Of a stretch of 64,000 nt of DNA, positions 55,960 through 64,000 are shown piece by piece. Below the pieces are notes generated by a model, which saw nothing but the letters and a program-made list of their open reading frames with translations, was not told the origin of the DNA and did no database searches. Origin of the DNA: Alphaproteobacteria bacterium (GTDB lineage: Bacteria; Pseudomonadota; Alphaproteobacteria; Rhizobiales; Beijerinckiaceae); the NCBI GenBank assembly GCA_016869555.1, contig VGDY01000001.1:1-64000 (forward strand), written 5' to 3'. Within the stretch, counting starts at the first letter, position 1. The number at the start of each line of letters is the position of its first letter. A program made the translations under genes and the position numbers.

Positions 55960-56228
55960 CGCGTGGCCCCCGACATCAGCCCGATGGACAATGTCTAAGG
56001 CCGAACGGTAAATAGCGCGTTTGATTTTGGCGCGAGTCATCCTTCGCCAAGGATGCGTCGCCCGCTTTCTTATTACCGCGATTGCTGCTGGGATTCAACA
56101 TGCGCACGCGCGGGACAATAATCGAATTGAGTAGAATGCGCAAACTTTGATGGTAGAATCAGGGTGTTTGAGGAAATGCGCTGATTGAATGAGAGCGGCG
56201 CAACCAGGCGTCAACAAGAAGAGCAGGC

Positions 56229-56882
56229 ATGATTGATACAGCCATGAGAAATAGACTTTATGATTTGGCGATGGCGTCGCCGCTAATCATGTGGTTGGGA
56301 CTCGGCATTGTCGGATCAGCCGTAAGCATCTCGCAGATGATTCCCGAATGGGGCGCGGCGCTCGCAATATCCTCTCATCTCGCAACCATCGTCCTCCTGG
56401 GGCTCGTTATCGCCTGCCTCGTCATCCGCAGGCCGACGGTTGCGAAAGCGCCGGGCGTGACGCCACGACTGGTCGCGATCATCGGCTGCGCCTTCCCGTC
56501 GCTTGTCGCCTTGGCGCCTCGAACCGATGCGTCCCCGACGACAATAGTTCTTGCGTCGGCGATCGCCCTCATAGGGACTGGCGCGGCGATTTATGCGGTA
56601 TTCTTCCTCGGGCGCGCCTTCAGCGTCTTTCCGCAAGCGCGGCGGCTGACGACTGACGGACCATACAGAGTGGTCCGCCACCCGCTTTATCTTGCGGAAC
56701 TCGCGGTGATCTCGGGCGCTCTTTGGGACATCCGACAGCCCTGGCCGCTCGTCATATTGGTTTGCGCCGTCGGCATTCAAATCCTTCGCATGCATTTTGA
56801 GGAGAAAATATTGGCTGAAACATTTCCCTCCTATCGCGATTACGCGAAACGGACGCCGCGTCTGGTGCCTGGCATTTATTGA
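56229..56882 (+). CDS. Isoprenylcysteine carboxyl methyltransferase-like membrane protein
   Basis: 217 aa, about five membrane helices, ending in the ICMT/PEMT-type SAM-binding region: FFLGRAFSVFPQARRLTTDGPYRVVRHPLYLAELAVISG and MHFEEKILAETFPSYRDYAKRTPRLVPGIY. Bacterial members probably methylate lipids or small substrates; none is indicated here. Isolated gene between the CpsB-type phosphatase and the polymerase. Confidence 0.88.
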   Translation: MIDTAMRNRLYDLAMASPLIMWLGLGIVGSAVSISQMIPEWGAALAISSHLATIVLLGLVIACLVIRRPTVAKAPGVTPRLVAIIGCAFPSLVALAPRTDASPTTIVLASAIALIGTGAAIYAVFFLGRAFSVFPQARRLTTDGPYRVVRHPLYLAELAVISGALWDIRQPWPLVILVCAVGIQILRMHFEEKILAETFPSYRDYAKRTPRLVPGIY

Positions 56883-57223
56883 ATTTGATTCCGCGGCTGG
56901 CGCCGAATTCTTGGCGCCTGACGTCTTCTCTCTCCGCCATATTCACTCCGGGTATTTCTCGGCGCCGATCGCGGCCGCTGTTCGCCCCATCACAACGGCG
57001 ACGGAGATAGGCGCATCGACTTGCGTTTTGGCGAGCGCTCACATAATTTTCGGGCCAGGGCGGCGTGATGCGTTGTCGCGGAGAGGTAGATCGCTCCAGA
57101 CCGTTCCGCCGCGAGGCGCCGTTCGCATACGCCAAGGGCGGCTCCGGCAATCCGCTCTTGATCCTCATACGGAAGCCGGCAAGTCCCTATGGGTCCGATT
57201 TGACCTCGCGTCGGTAGGACGAA
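56883..57223. other. Gap between ICMT-like gene and O-antigen ligase, no gene recognised
   Basis: 341 nt. GGCGCC-N8-GGCGCC near the left end could form a short hairpin after the ICMT-like gene. The overlapping plus-strand ORF (56797-57504) is a shadow of both flanking genes. The promoter of the polymerase gene should lie here but no strong -35/-10 pair is evident. Confidence 0.5.
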
Positions 57224-58654
57224 TTGTTCATTTTCGTCTCAGCTTTCGGTCTGTTGTCCTGTCTCCTTTTGGGCGGCGGAACGCGCCAGGGGTTGCTTTC
57301 CGACGCGGTTCTTCAACTTCTTTCAATCCCCGTTTTCCTCTTGGCGCTTTGGCGCCTTCTGGATGCGCCGCTCAGCCGCGACCGGCGTTGGCCCTTGATC
57401 TTTTGCGCAGCGATCGTCGCGGTCCCAATCCTGCAGCTCGCGCCGTTGCCGCCCGCGATCTGGACGCGTTTGCCAGGGCGCGCGCTCGTCGTCGAGAGTT
57501 TTGAACTGCTTGACCGCACGCCTACATGGGCGCCGATCAGCATGACGCCAGAGGCGACCTGGCTCGCCGCTCTTTCGCTTCTGCCTCCGCTCGCGATCTT
57601 TCTTGCGGTTCTAACGCTCGATCGACGCGATCGTCGGCGGCTGAGCTATGCGATTGTCATTGTTGGGGTCATCAGCGTCTTTCTCGGATTGATTCAGCTC
57701 GCGCAGGGGCAGACAAGCCCGCTGCGCTTTTACGAAATTACCAACGCCGGCGATCCAGTAGGGTTTTTCGCGAACCGCAATCATTTCGCGGCGCTGCTCT
57801 ATAGTTCGATGTTGCTGGCCGCGGCGGCGCTTGCGCCTCGCCTGGCCGCCTTTTCGCCCGGATCCGGGTCGTCTCGCCGCGGGATCGACGCGTCTTCGGC
57901 CATTGGTCCCGTGGGCGCCATCGCCGCCGGCGTCGCGCTGATCGTGCTGATCGCCGGCGAAGTCGCCGCCCGTTCCCGGGCCGGCGTAATATTAGCCGCG
58001 ATCGGTCTTTCCCTGTGTTTCGTCATCGGCGACGAAAGGCGTCGAATCGTCGAGAAAAAAACCTTCCCTCGGGCGTTGGCCGCGATTGTCGTCGCCGCGA
58101 TCTTTCTCCTCGGACAGGCCGCGCTGTCTCGACTGCTTGACCGATTTGACGCCGACCCCCTCGCCGGCGCGCGACTGGTGTTTGCGAGAAATACGATAAC
58201 GGCCGCAAAGAGCGTGACTCCCATCGGCGCGGGATTGGGAAGCTTTCCCTCCTTCTACATGACGTTCGAAAAGCCGGCCGATCTGCAGGCGGACGCATAC
58301 GCCAATCACGCGCATAATGATTTTCTCGAATTATGGCTCGAGACGGGACTCATCGGTCCAATCATGCTCGGCCTGTTTCTGGTTTGGCTGGCGCGCAAGG
58401 CGATCGCCGCCTGGACGACGCCGGATCCTGGCCGGCTCCCCGTTGACCGGCCTTTGGCGCAGGCGTCAGTCATTGTCATTCTTCTGCTTCTCTGCCATTC
58501 GCTTGTCGATTATCCGTTACGTACCGGCGCGATGACGGCGGTCTTCGCATTTTGTTGCGGCCTGTTGATCGATCCGCCGCCGGTTTCGGGCCGCGCCCCT
58601 TTCGCGCGCCGGCGAAGAACGCCGCCGCCGTCGAGACAAGCGCAACGAAATTGA
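57224..58654 (+). CDS. O-antigen ligase/polymerase (Wzy/WaaL) family protein
   Basis: 476 aa polytopic protein with about 10-12 hydrophobic helices. The family's periplasmic motif is FANRNHFAALL (asn/his region) and the C-terminal ANHAHNDFLELWLETGLIGPIMLG is the Wzy_C/O-antigen ligase signature. It would polymerise repeat units or ligate glycan to lipid A. TTG start. Proline/arginine-rich cytosolic tail. Part of the EPS/LPS gene set with the Wzm/Wzt exporter. Confidence 0.9.
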   Translation: MFIFVSAFGLLSCLLLGGGTRQGLLSDAVLQLLSIPVFLLALWRLLDAPLSRDRRWPLIFCAAIVAVPILQLAPLPPAIWTRLPGRALVVESFELLDRTPTWAPISMTPEATWLAALSLLPPLAIFLAVLTLDRRDRRRLSYAIVIVGVISVFLGLIQLAQGQTSPLRFYEITNAGDPVGFFANRNHFAALLYSSMLLAAAALAPRLAAFSPGSGSSRRGIDASSAIGPVGAIAAGVALIVLIAGEVAARSRAGVILAAIGLSLCFVIGDERRRIVEKKTFPRALAAIVVAAIFLLGQAALSRLLDRFDADPLAGARLVFARNTITAAKSVTPIGAGLGSFPSFYMTFEKPADLQADAYANHAHNDFLELWLETGLIGPIMLGLFLVWLARKAIAAWTTPDPGRLPVDRPLAQASVIVILLLLCHSLVDYPLRTGAMTAVFAFCCGLLIDPPPVSGRAPFARRRRTPPPSRQAQRN

Positions 58655-59147
58655 AGACGAGACCTGCCACGCTTGCGCGTGGCGCCGAAGCGCACAAATA
58701 GCGCGGCGCGTTCTTCGGCCTTCGGCAATTTATCCTAAAGCCCCATAACTATTGGGCAGTTGACATTCGAGACGCGCTTTTTCACGCTGTCGCGACGGCG
58801 CGCTTTTTTGGCACGTCTTGATCGTTTCCCAACGGCGTATAAATTGCTCGGCCAAAGCCAGATTCTCGACGATTGGACCATTTTGGCGCGCATCGCTGAA
58901 TCAGCCGTTGTCGGGGTGGGCGTAGGCGAATGCGTTTTGGCGTCTTGGCGGAGGCCAAGAGCGCAGCGAAGAAAGATTGGGATCGCGTCGCCTTTTCACG
59001 GAATCGGTCGAGGGCGAGGTAGCGTGATCGATCTCGAAAAAAATATTGAGCGCGCGCTGCGAAATGCCGGGTTCCACTTTTTCGCGAGCCGCGCACCATG
59101 GCTGGGAGGCAAGCGTGTATTTGGAGCGCATTGAGCGATCGGAGACA
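58655..59147. other. Gap upstream of the NusG-like gene, no gene recognised
   Basis: 493 nt. GCCACGC-TTGC-GCGTGGC (58666-58683) forms a seven-pair hairpin after the polymerase gene, without a T run. A TTGACA at 58760-58765 has a poor -10 partner. A 124-codon plus-strand ORF and antisense ORFs show no family features. Probably the control region of the EPS operon that begins with the NusG paralogue. Confidence 0.5.
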
Positions 59148-59684
59148 ATGCTTCCGAGAACGTGGGATGTTCGGAGCCCCCTTGAGAAGGGAGAGCGGTG
59201 GTACGCCGTCCGCTCCTTGCCGCGACAGGAAGCGAGAGCCGAGTTCCAACTTCTTCGGCAGGGCTTTCCCGTTTTTTCCCCGCGCGCGATAAAAACCGTC
59301 CGGCATGCGCGAAAGCTGCGCATGGTGAAAGGCCCCGTATTTCCCACCTATATGTTCGTCGTGCTCGACGTCGAACGCGATCGCTGGCGGTCGGTGAACG
59401 GCACCGGCGGCGTCGCGAGCTTGATCATGCAGGGCGATACGCCCCAGCCGGTTCCTGTCGGCGTCGTCGAAAATCTGCTCGATCTTGTCGACGAGGAAGG
59501 CATGGTCCGGTTCGATCGCAATTTGCGCGAAGGTCAAACGGTGCGAGTCGTCGCCGGCGTTTTTGCAAATGCAATTGGCGTGTTGGAGCGATTGGACGCC
59601 AATGGGCGCGTACGCGTGTTGTTGGACATCATGAACGGCAAAGTGCCCGCGCATCTCGATCGCCTCGCGTTGGAGGCGGCGTGA
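59148..59684 (+). CDS. NusG/RfaH-like transcription antitermination factor of the EPS locus
   Basis: 178 aa from the ATG at 59148 (GGAG seven bases upstream). NGN domain: RWYAVRSLPRQEARAEFQLLRQGFPVFSPRAIKTVRHARK...VKGPVFPTYMFVVLDVERDRWRSVNGTGGVASLI; C-terminal KOW domain: REGQTVRVVAGVFANAIGVLERLDANGRVRVLLDIMNGKVPAHLDRLAL. Specialised NusG paralogues in polysaccharide loci suppress termination across long EPS operons. It precedes asnB, wzm and wzt on the same strand. Confidence 0.93.
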   Translation: MLPRTWDVRSPLEKGERWYAVRSLPRQEARAEFQLLRQGFPVFSPRAIKTVRHARKLRMVKGPVFPTYMFVVLDVERDRWRSVNGTGGVASLIMQGDTPQPVPVGVVENLLDLVDEEGMVRFDRNLREGQTVRVVAGVFANAIGVLERLDANGRVRVLLDIMNGKVPAHLDRLALEAA

Positions 59685-60040
59685 CGCAAAGCGAATGGCG
59701 AAGGCGTCAGGCGTTGAGAGCGTCAAACGCGTACAACGGTAGCAGGAGCCCGGCGGCGTCGCGGTTGATCATCCGACGCCGCATGAGCCGTTAGCGGCTT
59801 GCAAATGATCGGCGTCGCGCAGGATGGCGCGGCGCCAATAGTCGGCGATAGCGAGTGAGGAGACCCTCTTCACCCGAACGGCGGTAGCGTGGCGCGCATG
59901 CGCCGCCGCCTGCAGCTGATGGCGTCGAAGCCGGTTCGACCGGCCCTTCGGGCCAATCCGCAAAACGCCGACGCAATAAGAGGCGATCTCGCAAATGTCA
60001 CGATCAAGGCCAAGTCATTGCTTCCCATGCGAACCGGCTG
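59685..60040. other. Gap between NusG-like gene and asnB
   Basis: 356 nt with no recognised gene. It may contain one 47-codon ORF (59898-60041, ATGCGCCGCCGCCTGCAG start) whose TGA overlaps the asnB ATG as TGATG, but the product (MRRRLQLMASKPVRPALRAN...) has no family resemblance. GC-rich short inverted repeats such as GGCCCTTCGGGCC occur at about 59940. Confidence 0.4.
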
Positions 60041-61900
60041 ATGTGCGGAATTAACGGCGTCTTTGCTTACCAAAGCCTCGCCAACCCGGTCGACCGTCGG
60101 GAGCTGTTGGCGACGCGCGACCACATGACCGCAAGGGGGCCGGACGGCGCAGGTTTCTGGATCAGCGATGATCAACGTGTCGGCCTGGGGCACCGTCGCC
60201 TGGCGATCATCGATCTATCCGAGAGCGGGGCGCAGCCGATGCGCACGATGGACGGTCGGTTGGCGGTGACATTCAACGGCGAGATCTACAACTACCGCGA
60301 TTTGCGATCCGAACTCGAAGCGAAAGGCTATGTCTTTCGTTCGCGTTCCGACACCGAAGCGCTTCTGCACCTCTATGCCGATCGCGGCCCCGACATGGTC
60401 CATGCGCTGCAGGGAATGTTCGCCTTCGCGATCTGGGACGAGGCCAAGCGCGAACTCTTGCTGGCGCGCGATCCTTACGGCGTCAAGCCAGTCTATTACG
60501 CCGACGATCGCAAAACCTTCCGTTTCGCTTCACAGGTGAAGGCGCTCATCGCCGGCGGCGCGGTCGCGCGAGACCCCGATCCGGCGGGTCAGGTCGGTTT
60601 CCTGCTGTGGGGCAGCGTGCCGGAGCCCTTCACCACATACCGCGCCATTCGCATGTTGCCTGCCGGATGTCGGCTTGTCGTCAATCAAAGCGGCGTTGGC
60701 GCGCCGGCCCGATATCATTCGATCGGACAGGTCTATTGCGATGCGCAGGCTCGCATGCGGGGGCCAGGCGTTCGTCAATTCGCCATTCGCGACGAGCTGG
60801 CGCAGCAGACGCGAGACGCGCTGCTTGACGCCGTCCGGCGCCACCTTGTGGCCGATGTTCCTGTAGGGGCGTTCCTGTCGGCCGGAATCGACTCAGGCGC
60901 GCTTGTCGGCTTGATGCGAGACGCGGGCCAGGCTGAAATCAAGACCGTCACAATCACGTTCGATGCATTTCGGGGCGGCCCGGAAGACGAAGCGCCGCTC
61001 GCCGCCGAAGTGGCTCGGACCTACGGCGCGGCGCATGCGACGCGCGTTGTCGCCGAACAAGAGTTGCGAGCAGAGCTGCCCAAAATCCTCGCCGCGATGG
61101 ACCAGCCTTCGATCGACGGCGTCAACACATGGTTTGCGTCGAAGGCCGCGCGAGAGCTTGGCCTCAAAGTCGTCGTTTCGGGCCTTGGCGGCGACGAATT
61201 GTTCGGCGGCTATCCCTCGTTCCGGGACATTCCGCGATGGGTGGCGCGTCTTGGCGCGCCCGCGCGCCTCGCGAAACTTGGCGCGGTCGTACGCCGCTTG
61301 CTGGTCGCCAGCGGGCTCGACCAGCGGCTGCCGAGCCCGAAAGCCGCTGGACTCCTCGAGTTGGGGGGGAGTTTCGCCGGCGCCTATATGCTGCGCCGCG
61401 GCCTCTTCATGCCTTGGGAGCTTGATCGCCTGATTGACGCCGACATGCTGCGCGAGGGCCTTGCGACGTTGCAACCGCTCGAGCGCGTGCAGGAAGCGAT
61501 GACGCCATGTCCGGCGACGCCGTTCGCCACGGTCGCGACGCTTGAGTCGTCGCTCTATATGCGCAATCAGCTTCTCCGCGATACGGATTGGGCCAGCATG
61601 GCGCATGGATTGGAGGTTCGCGTTCCGCTGGTTGACGCGACGCTGCTTGAGCGGATCGTCGCGCTTGGCGAACCCCCACGGAGCGACGCGCCAAAATCGC
61701 TTCTTGCGCAGGCGCCGCGGCGCCCGCTTCCGGACGCGGTGGTCCGACGGTCAAAGACCGGCTTCGTTGCGCCAACGCATGCCTGGATCGCCGCCGACAG
61801 CATGGGACAATCGCGATCCGCGTCGGGCGGCGATCGTTCCCGCAGGGGAATCGACTCGCGTATCTGGGCGCAACGGGTTCTGGCGGACGCCATAGCGTGA
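60041..61900 (+). CDS. asnB: Asparagine synthase (glutamine-hydrolysing)-like amidotransferase
   Basis: 619 aa. Class II glutaminase domain with nucleophile Cys2 (MCGINGVFAY), RGPDGAGFW and LGHRRLAIIDLSESGAQPM, FNGEIYNYRDLR and SDTEALLHLY; then the synthetase domain with PP-loop FLSAGIDSGALVGLM and SGLGGDELFGGYPSF. In EPS loci such AsnB-like proteins are thought to amidate sugar acids or a precursor; housekeeping asparagine synthesis is the alternative. The C-terminal 40 residues are low in family similarity. Its stop overlaps the wzm GTG. Confidence 0.92.
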   Translation: MCGINGVFAYQSLANPVDRRELLATRDHMTARGPDGAGFWISDDQRVGLGHRRLAIIDLSESGAQPMRTMDGRLAVTFNGEIYNYRDLRSELEAKGYVFRSRSDTEALLHLYADRGPDMVHALQGMFAFAIWDEAKRELLLARDPYGVKPVYYADDRKTFRFASQVKALIAGGAVARDPDPAGQVGFLLWGSVPEPFTTYRAIRMLPAGCRLVVNQSGVGAPARYHSIGQVYCDAQARMRGPGVRQFAIRDELAQQTRDALLDAVRRHLVADVPVGAFLSAGIDSGALVGLMRDAGQAEIKTVTITFDAFRGGPEDEAPLAAEVARTYGAAHATRVVAEQELRAELPKILAAMDQPSIDGVNTWFASKAARELGLKVVVSGLGGDELFGGYPSFRDIPRWVARLGAPARLAKLGAVVRRLLVASGLDQRLPSPKAAGLLELGGSFAGAYMLRRGLFMPWELDRLIDADMLREGLATLQPLERVQEAMTPCPATPFATVATLESSLYMRNQLLRDTDWASMAHGLEVRVPLVDATLLERIVALGEPPRSDAPKSLLAQAPRRPLPDAVVRRSKTGFVAPTHAWIAADSMGQSRSASGGDRSRRGIDSRIWAQRVLADAIA

Positions 61901-62814
61901 CGATGCCGCAAACCGAGCATGGCGGCGCAAGCCCGGCAGGCGACGTCATGCAGACGCATGTCGAGCGCGCGCCTGGCGCGACGATGACTGGCGAACGCGT
62001 GGTGGTGCTTGAGGCCGGACGCGCCGAGAGCAATTATTGGCGCGATCTGTGGAATTATCGCGAGCTGTTCCTGATCCTCGCGTGGCGCGACGTTTCGGTG
62101 CGCTACAAGCAGACCATGATCGGCGTCGCCTGGGCGGTCATCCGCCCGCTGGCGACAATGGTCATTTTCACCATCATCTTCGGCAGGCTCGCGAAGCTCC
62201 CGAGCGATGGCGCGACGCCCTATCCGATCCTGGTGCTGTCGGGGATGCTGGCGTGGTTCCTCTTCTCGGGCATATTGGGCGACGCTTCAAGCAGCATGAT
62301 CGGCAACGCCAATTTGATCGGAAAAGTCTATTTCCCCCGGATCATCCTTCCCGCTTCGACAGCGGTCGTGGCGCTCGTCGACCTGGCGATCAATCTTGTC
62401 GTCCTGCTCGCCCTGATGGCGTTCTACGGCTTTCTGCCGGGCTGGAGGATCGCGCTGCTTCCAGCGTTCATCGCCTTCGCGGTCGTTGCGAGCCTCGGGC
62501 CCGCGCTGCTCATCGCCGCGCTCAACGTCAAATACCGGGACTTTCGCTTCATCCTGCCCTTCTTGCTGCAGTTCGGGCTCTATGTTTCGCCGGTCGGCTT
62601 TTCCAGCAGCGTGGTGCCTGACGGCTGGCGGTTCCTCTACAGCCTCAATCCAGTGGTCGGGGTCATCGACGGCTTTCGCTGGTGCCTGCTCGGCGGCGAA
62701 AGCCAACTCTATATGCCGGGATTCGTCGGAAGCTGCGCCGTCGCCGTCGCGCTCGCCTGGCTTGGCGTCGCTTATTTCCGCAAATTCGAGCGGTCCTTCG
62801 CGGATGTCATCTGA
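61897..62814 (+). CDS. wzm: Polysaccharide ABC exporter permease (Wzm-like)
   Basis: 305 aa ABC-2 family permease. A 45-residue polar N-terminus precedes YWRDLWNYRELFLILAWRDVSVRYKQTMIGVAWAVIRPL, the conserved amphipathic helix and first membrane segment of Wzm/TagG proteins; six helices follow and LNVKYRDFRFILPFLLQFGLYVSPVGFSSS is the conserved exporter motif. The GTG start (MTMPQTEH) overlaps the asnB TGA. Forms the membrane part of a lipid-linked polysaccharide exporter with the downstream Wzt-like ATPase. Confidence 0.94.
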   Translation: MTMPQTEHGGASPAGDVMQTHVERAPGATMTGERVVVLEAGRAESNYWRDLWNYRELFLILAWRDVSVRYKQTMIGVAWAVIRPLATMVIFTIIFGRLAKLPSDGATPYPILVLSGMLAWFLFSGILGDASSSMIGNANLIGKVYFPRIILPASTAVVALVDLAINLVVLLALMAFYGFLPGWRIALLPAFIAFAVVASLGPALLIAALNVKYRDFRFILPFLLQFGLYVSPVGFSSSVVPDGWRFLYSLNPVVGVIDGFRWCLLGGESQLYMPGFVGSCAVAVALAWLGVAYFRKFERSFADVI

Positions 62815-62832
62815 GCGCGTAGGAGCGGCGGC

Positions 62833-64000
62833 TTGAGCGGCGACGTCGTCATTCGGGCCGACGGCCTCGGCAAGGCTTATATGATCAGCCACGGCGCCGG
62901 CGGCAACGAAAGATACGTCGCCCTGCGCGACGTCCTGGCCGGCGCGGCGCGCGGCGCCATGCGCAGGATTCGCGATCCGGCGCGCGGCGTGAGCCTTTCC
63001 GGCGGCGCGTCGACCGAGGAGTTCTGGGCGCTCAAGGATGTGAACTTCGAGGTCAGGCGCGGCGAGGTGGTCGGCGTCATCGGACGCAACGGCGCCGGCA
63101 AGTCGACGCTGCTAAAGGTGCTCTCGCGCATCACCGAGCCGACGCGGGGCAGGGTCGAGATCAGGGGACGTCTCGCGAGCCTGCTCGAAGTCGGCACCGG
63201 CTTTCATCCGGAACTCACCGGGCGCGAGAATATTTTTCTCAACGGCGCGATCCTCGGCATGACGCGCGCGGAAATCCGTAGGAAGTTCGACGAAATCGTC
63301 GCTTTCGCCGAGGTCGAGAAGTTTTTAGACACGCCGGTCAAGCGCTATTCGTCCGGCATGTATGTGCGGCTGGCCTTCGCGGTCGCCGCGCATCTGGAGC
63401 CGGAGATATTGGTCGTCGACGAGGTGCTGTCGGTCGGCGACGCCGAATTTCAGAAGAAATGCCTTGGGAAGATGCAGGATGTGGCGGGGCAGGGTCGCAC
63501 GGTGCTGTTCGTGAGCCACAATATCGGCGCTGTAAATGCGCTTTGCTCCAAATGTATGTTGCTTCACTCTGGCCGCAAGAGAATTTTTGGCGATGTGCGA
63601 TCAGCGACAGAGGCCTATTTAACTGCGGCTATCGAACATGGATACAGCGTCGAATTCTCGAAGCAGGATGCATCGTCGGGAAATTCAGCTGTGGCGGTGC
63701 GCGGCGCTCGCATCAGACATGAAAGTGGACAAGTTTCAGGGTGCGTTGCAATCGGCGAAGGCGTATGGATCGAAATAGATTATGATATTTTACAATCAAA
63801 TCCGCTGCCACGATTGAATCTTCATTTAATTGCCGAAGACGGCGTACATGCGTTCGCTTCATTCGAAAACACGGCAACGCCTCGTAGGATTGGTCGATTC
63901 TCGGCGCGCATGTGGATTCCGCCGAATTTTCTCAACGCAATGCGTTACCATATATCGATCTATTTTACTTCTGTCCGGCCCGCGCATTTGCATTTCGCGT
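62833..64000 (+). CDS. wzt: Polysaccharide ABC exporter ATPase (Wzt-like), 3' end outside the window
   Basis: Missing from the ORF track because no stop occurs before the window end. The TTG at 62833 follows AGGAG by seven bases. The ATPase domain has VIGRNGAGKSTLLKVLSRI (Walker A), LLEVGTGFHPELTGRENIFLNG, the signature KRYSSGMYVRLAFAVAAHLEP and Walker B ILVVDEVLSVGDAEFQKK, with VLFVSHNIGAV as H-loop. From about residue 270 a C-terminal domain begins (AVAVRGARIRHESGQ...WIEIDYDIL), like the Wzt carbohydrate-binding module that selects finished polymer. That part is clearly AT-richer than the ATPase domain. Confidence 0.94.
   Translation, partial: MSGDVVIRADGLGKAYMISHGAGGNERYVALRDVLAGAARGAMRRIRDPARGVSLSGGASTEEFWALKDVNFEVRRGEVVGVIGRNGAGKSTLLKVLSRITEPTRGRVEIRGRLASLLEVGTGFHPELTGRENIFLNGAILGMTRAEIRRKFDEIVAFAEVEKFLDTPVKRYSSGMYVRLAFAVAAHLEPEILVVDEVLSVGDAEFQKKCLGKMQDVAGQGRTVLFVSHNIGAVNALCSKCMLLHSGRKRIFGDVRSATEAYLTAAIEHGYSVEFSKQDASSGNSAVAVRGARIRHESGQVSGCVAIGEGVWIEIDYDILQSNPLPRLNLHLIAEDGVHAFASFENTATPRRIGRFSARMWIPPNFLNAMRYHISIYFTSVRPAHLHFA

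Noticed and set aside
58760-58788. TTGACA followed 17 nt later by CACGCT as a sigma-70 promoter
   Set aside because: The -10 hexamer matches the consensus poorly; one good hexamer alone is expected by chance.
58800-58815. TTGGCACG-N-TTGATC resembling a sigma-54 promoter upstream of the NusG-like gene
   Set aside because: The -12 element has TC instead of the invariant GC at the required spacing, so I do not call it.
59931-59956. GGTTCGACCGG...CCAATCCGC resembling a tRNA T-arm
   Set aside because: No acceptor or anticodon stems can be built around it.

Overview
This is a gene-dense, GC-rich chromosomal stretch from an alphaproteobacterium, most likely of the order Hyphomicrobiales (Rhizobiales). 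The evidence is the set of linked housekeeping blocks (mnmE-mnmG-rsmG-parA-parB, hemE-hemJ-rho, dnaQ-coaE-maf, tim44-mltA-smr, mic60-hemY, etfB-etfA-hbd) and the palindromic repeats between genes. The overall style resembles Methylocystis/Beijerinckiaceae-type genomes, but no diagnostic methane or methanol gene lies here, so the genus is an inference only.

Layout. 1-0.8 kb: the 3'-truncated gene for an outer-membrane polysaccharide export lipoprotein, then about 0.95 kb of apparently non-coding DNA. 1.7-5.2 kb: ffh-rpsP-rimM-trmD, with a remnant of a CopG-like antitoxin between rimM and trmD. 5.3-9.6 kb: dps, then reverse-strand etfB-etfA-hbd and a rhomboid protease. 9.7-14.2 kb: ileS, carrying an in-frame palindromic-element insertion, followed by a flippase. 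14.4-18 kb: small membrane protein, ribF, MaoC hydratase, HAD hydrolase and beta-carbonic anhydrase. 18-25.2 kb: CitE-like lyase, mic60, hemY-like gene, smr, mltA, tim44-like gene, fxsA and secB. 25.2-37 kb is the replication-origin region: dnaQ, coaE, maf, a probable oriC, hemE, hemJ, rho, GNAT, mnmE, parS, mnmG, rsmG (with a second parS inside), parA and parB. 37-42 kb: CysZ-like membrane protein, SRPBCC protein, phosphopantetheinyl transferase, FNR-type reductase, 2Fe-2S ferredoxin and a methyltransferase. 42-45.8 kb: an Mla-type MCE lipid transport operon. 46-55 kb: dipeptide epimerase, a fluoride riboswitch, NodT-type outer membrane channel, HlyD adaptor, P-type H+-ATPase, PPK2-type kinase and an MFS transporter. 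55-64 kb: exopolysaccharide/O-antigen genes (CpsB-type phosphatase, ligase/polymerase, NusG paralogue, AsnB-like amidotransferase, Wzm permease, Wzt ATPase), running off the right edge.

The most interesting signal is the 47.0-47.1 kb leader. It matches the fluoride (crcB) riboswitch consensus almost base for base. Its conserved 3' CTCCTAC is exactly complementary to a GTAGGAG Shine-Dalgarno segment 36 nt downstream, just before a GTG that opens the NodT-type gene. This predicts a translational ON switch driving an efflux channel/adaptor pair rather than a dedicated fluoride channel. Close behind lie a plasma-membrane-type H+-ATPase, a polyphosphate-dependent kinase and an MFS carrier, which could form a fluoride/acid stress locus.

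Other notable points are the hemE-adjacent origin with two perfect parS sites, several 4-nt start/stop overlaps that use GTG, TTG and apparently CTG starts, and numerous palindromic repeats, one of which has become protein-coding inside isoleucyl-tRNA synthetase.
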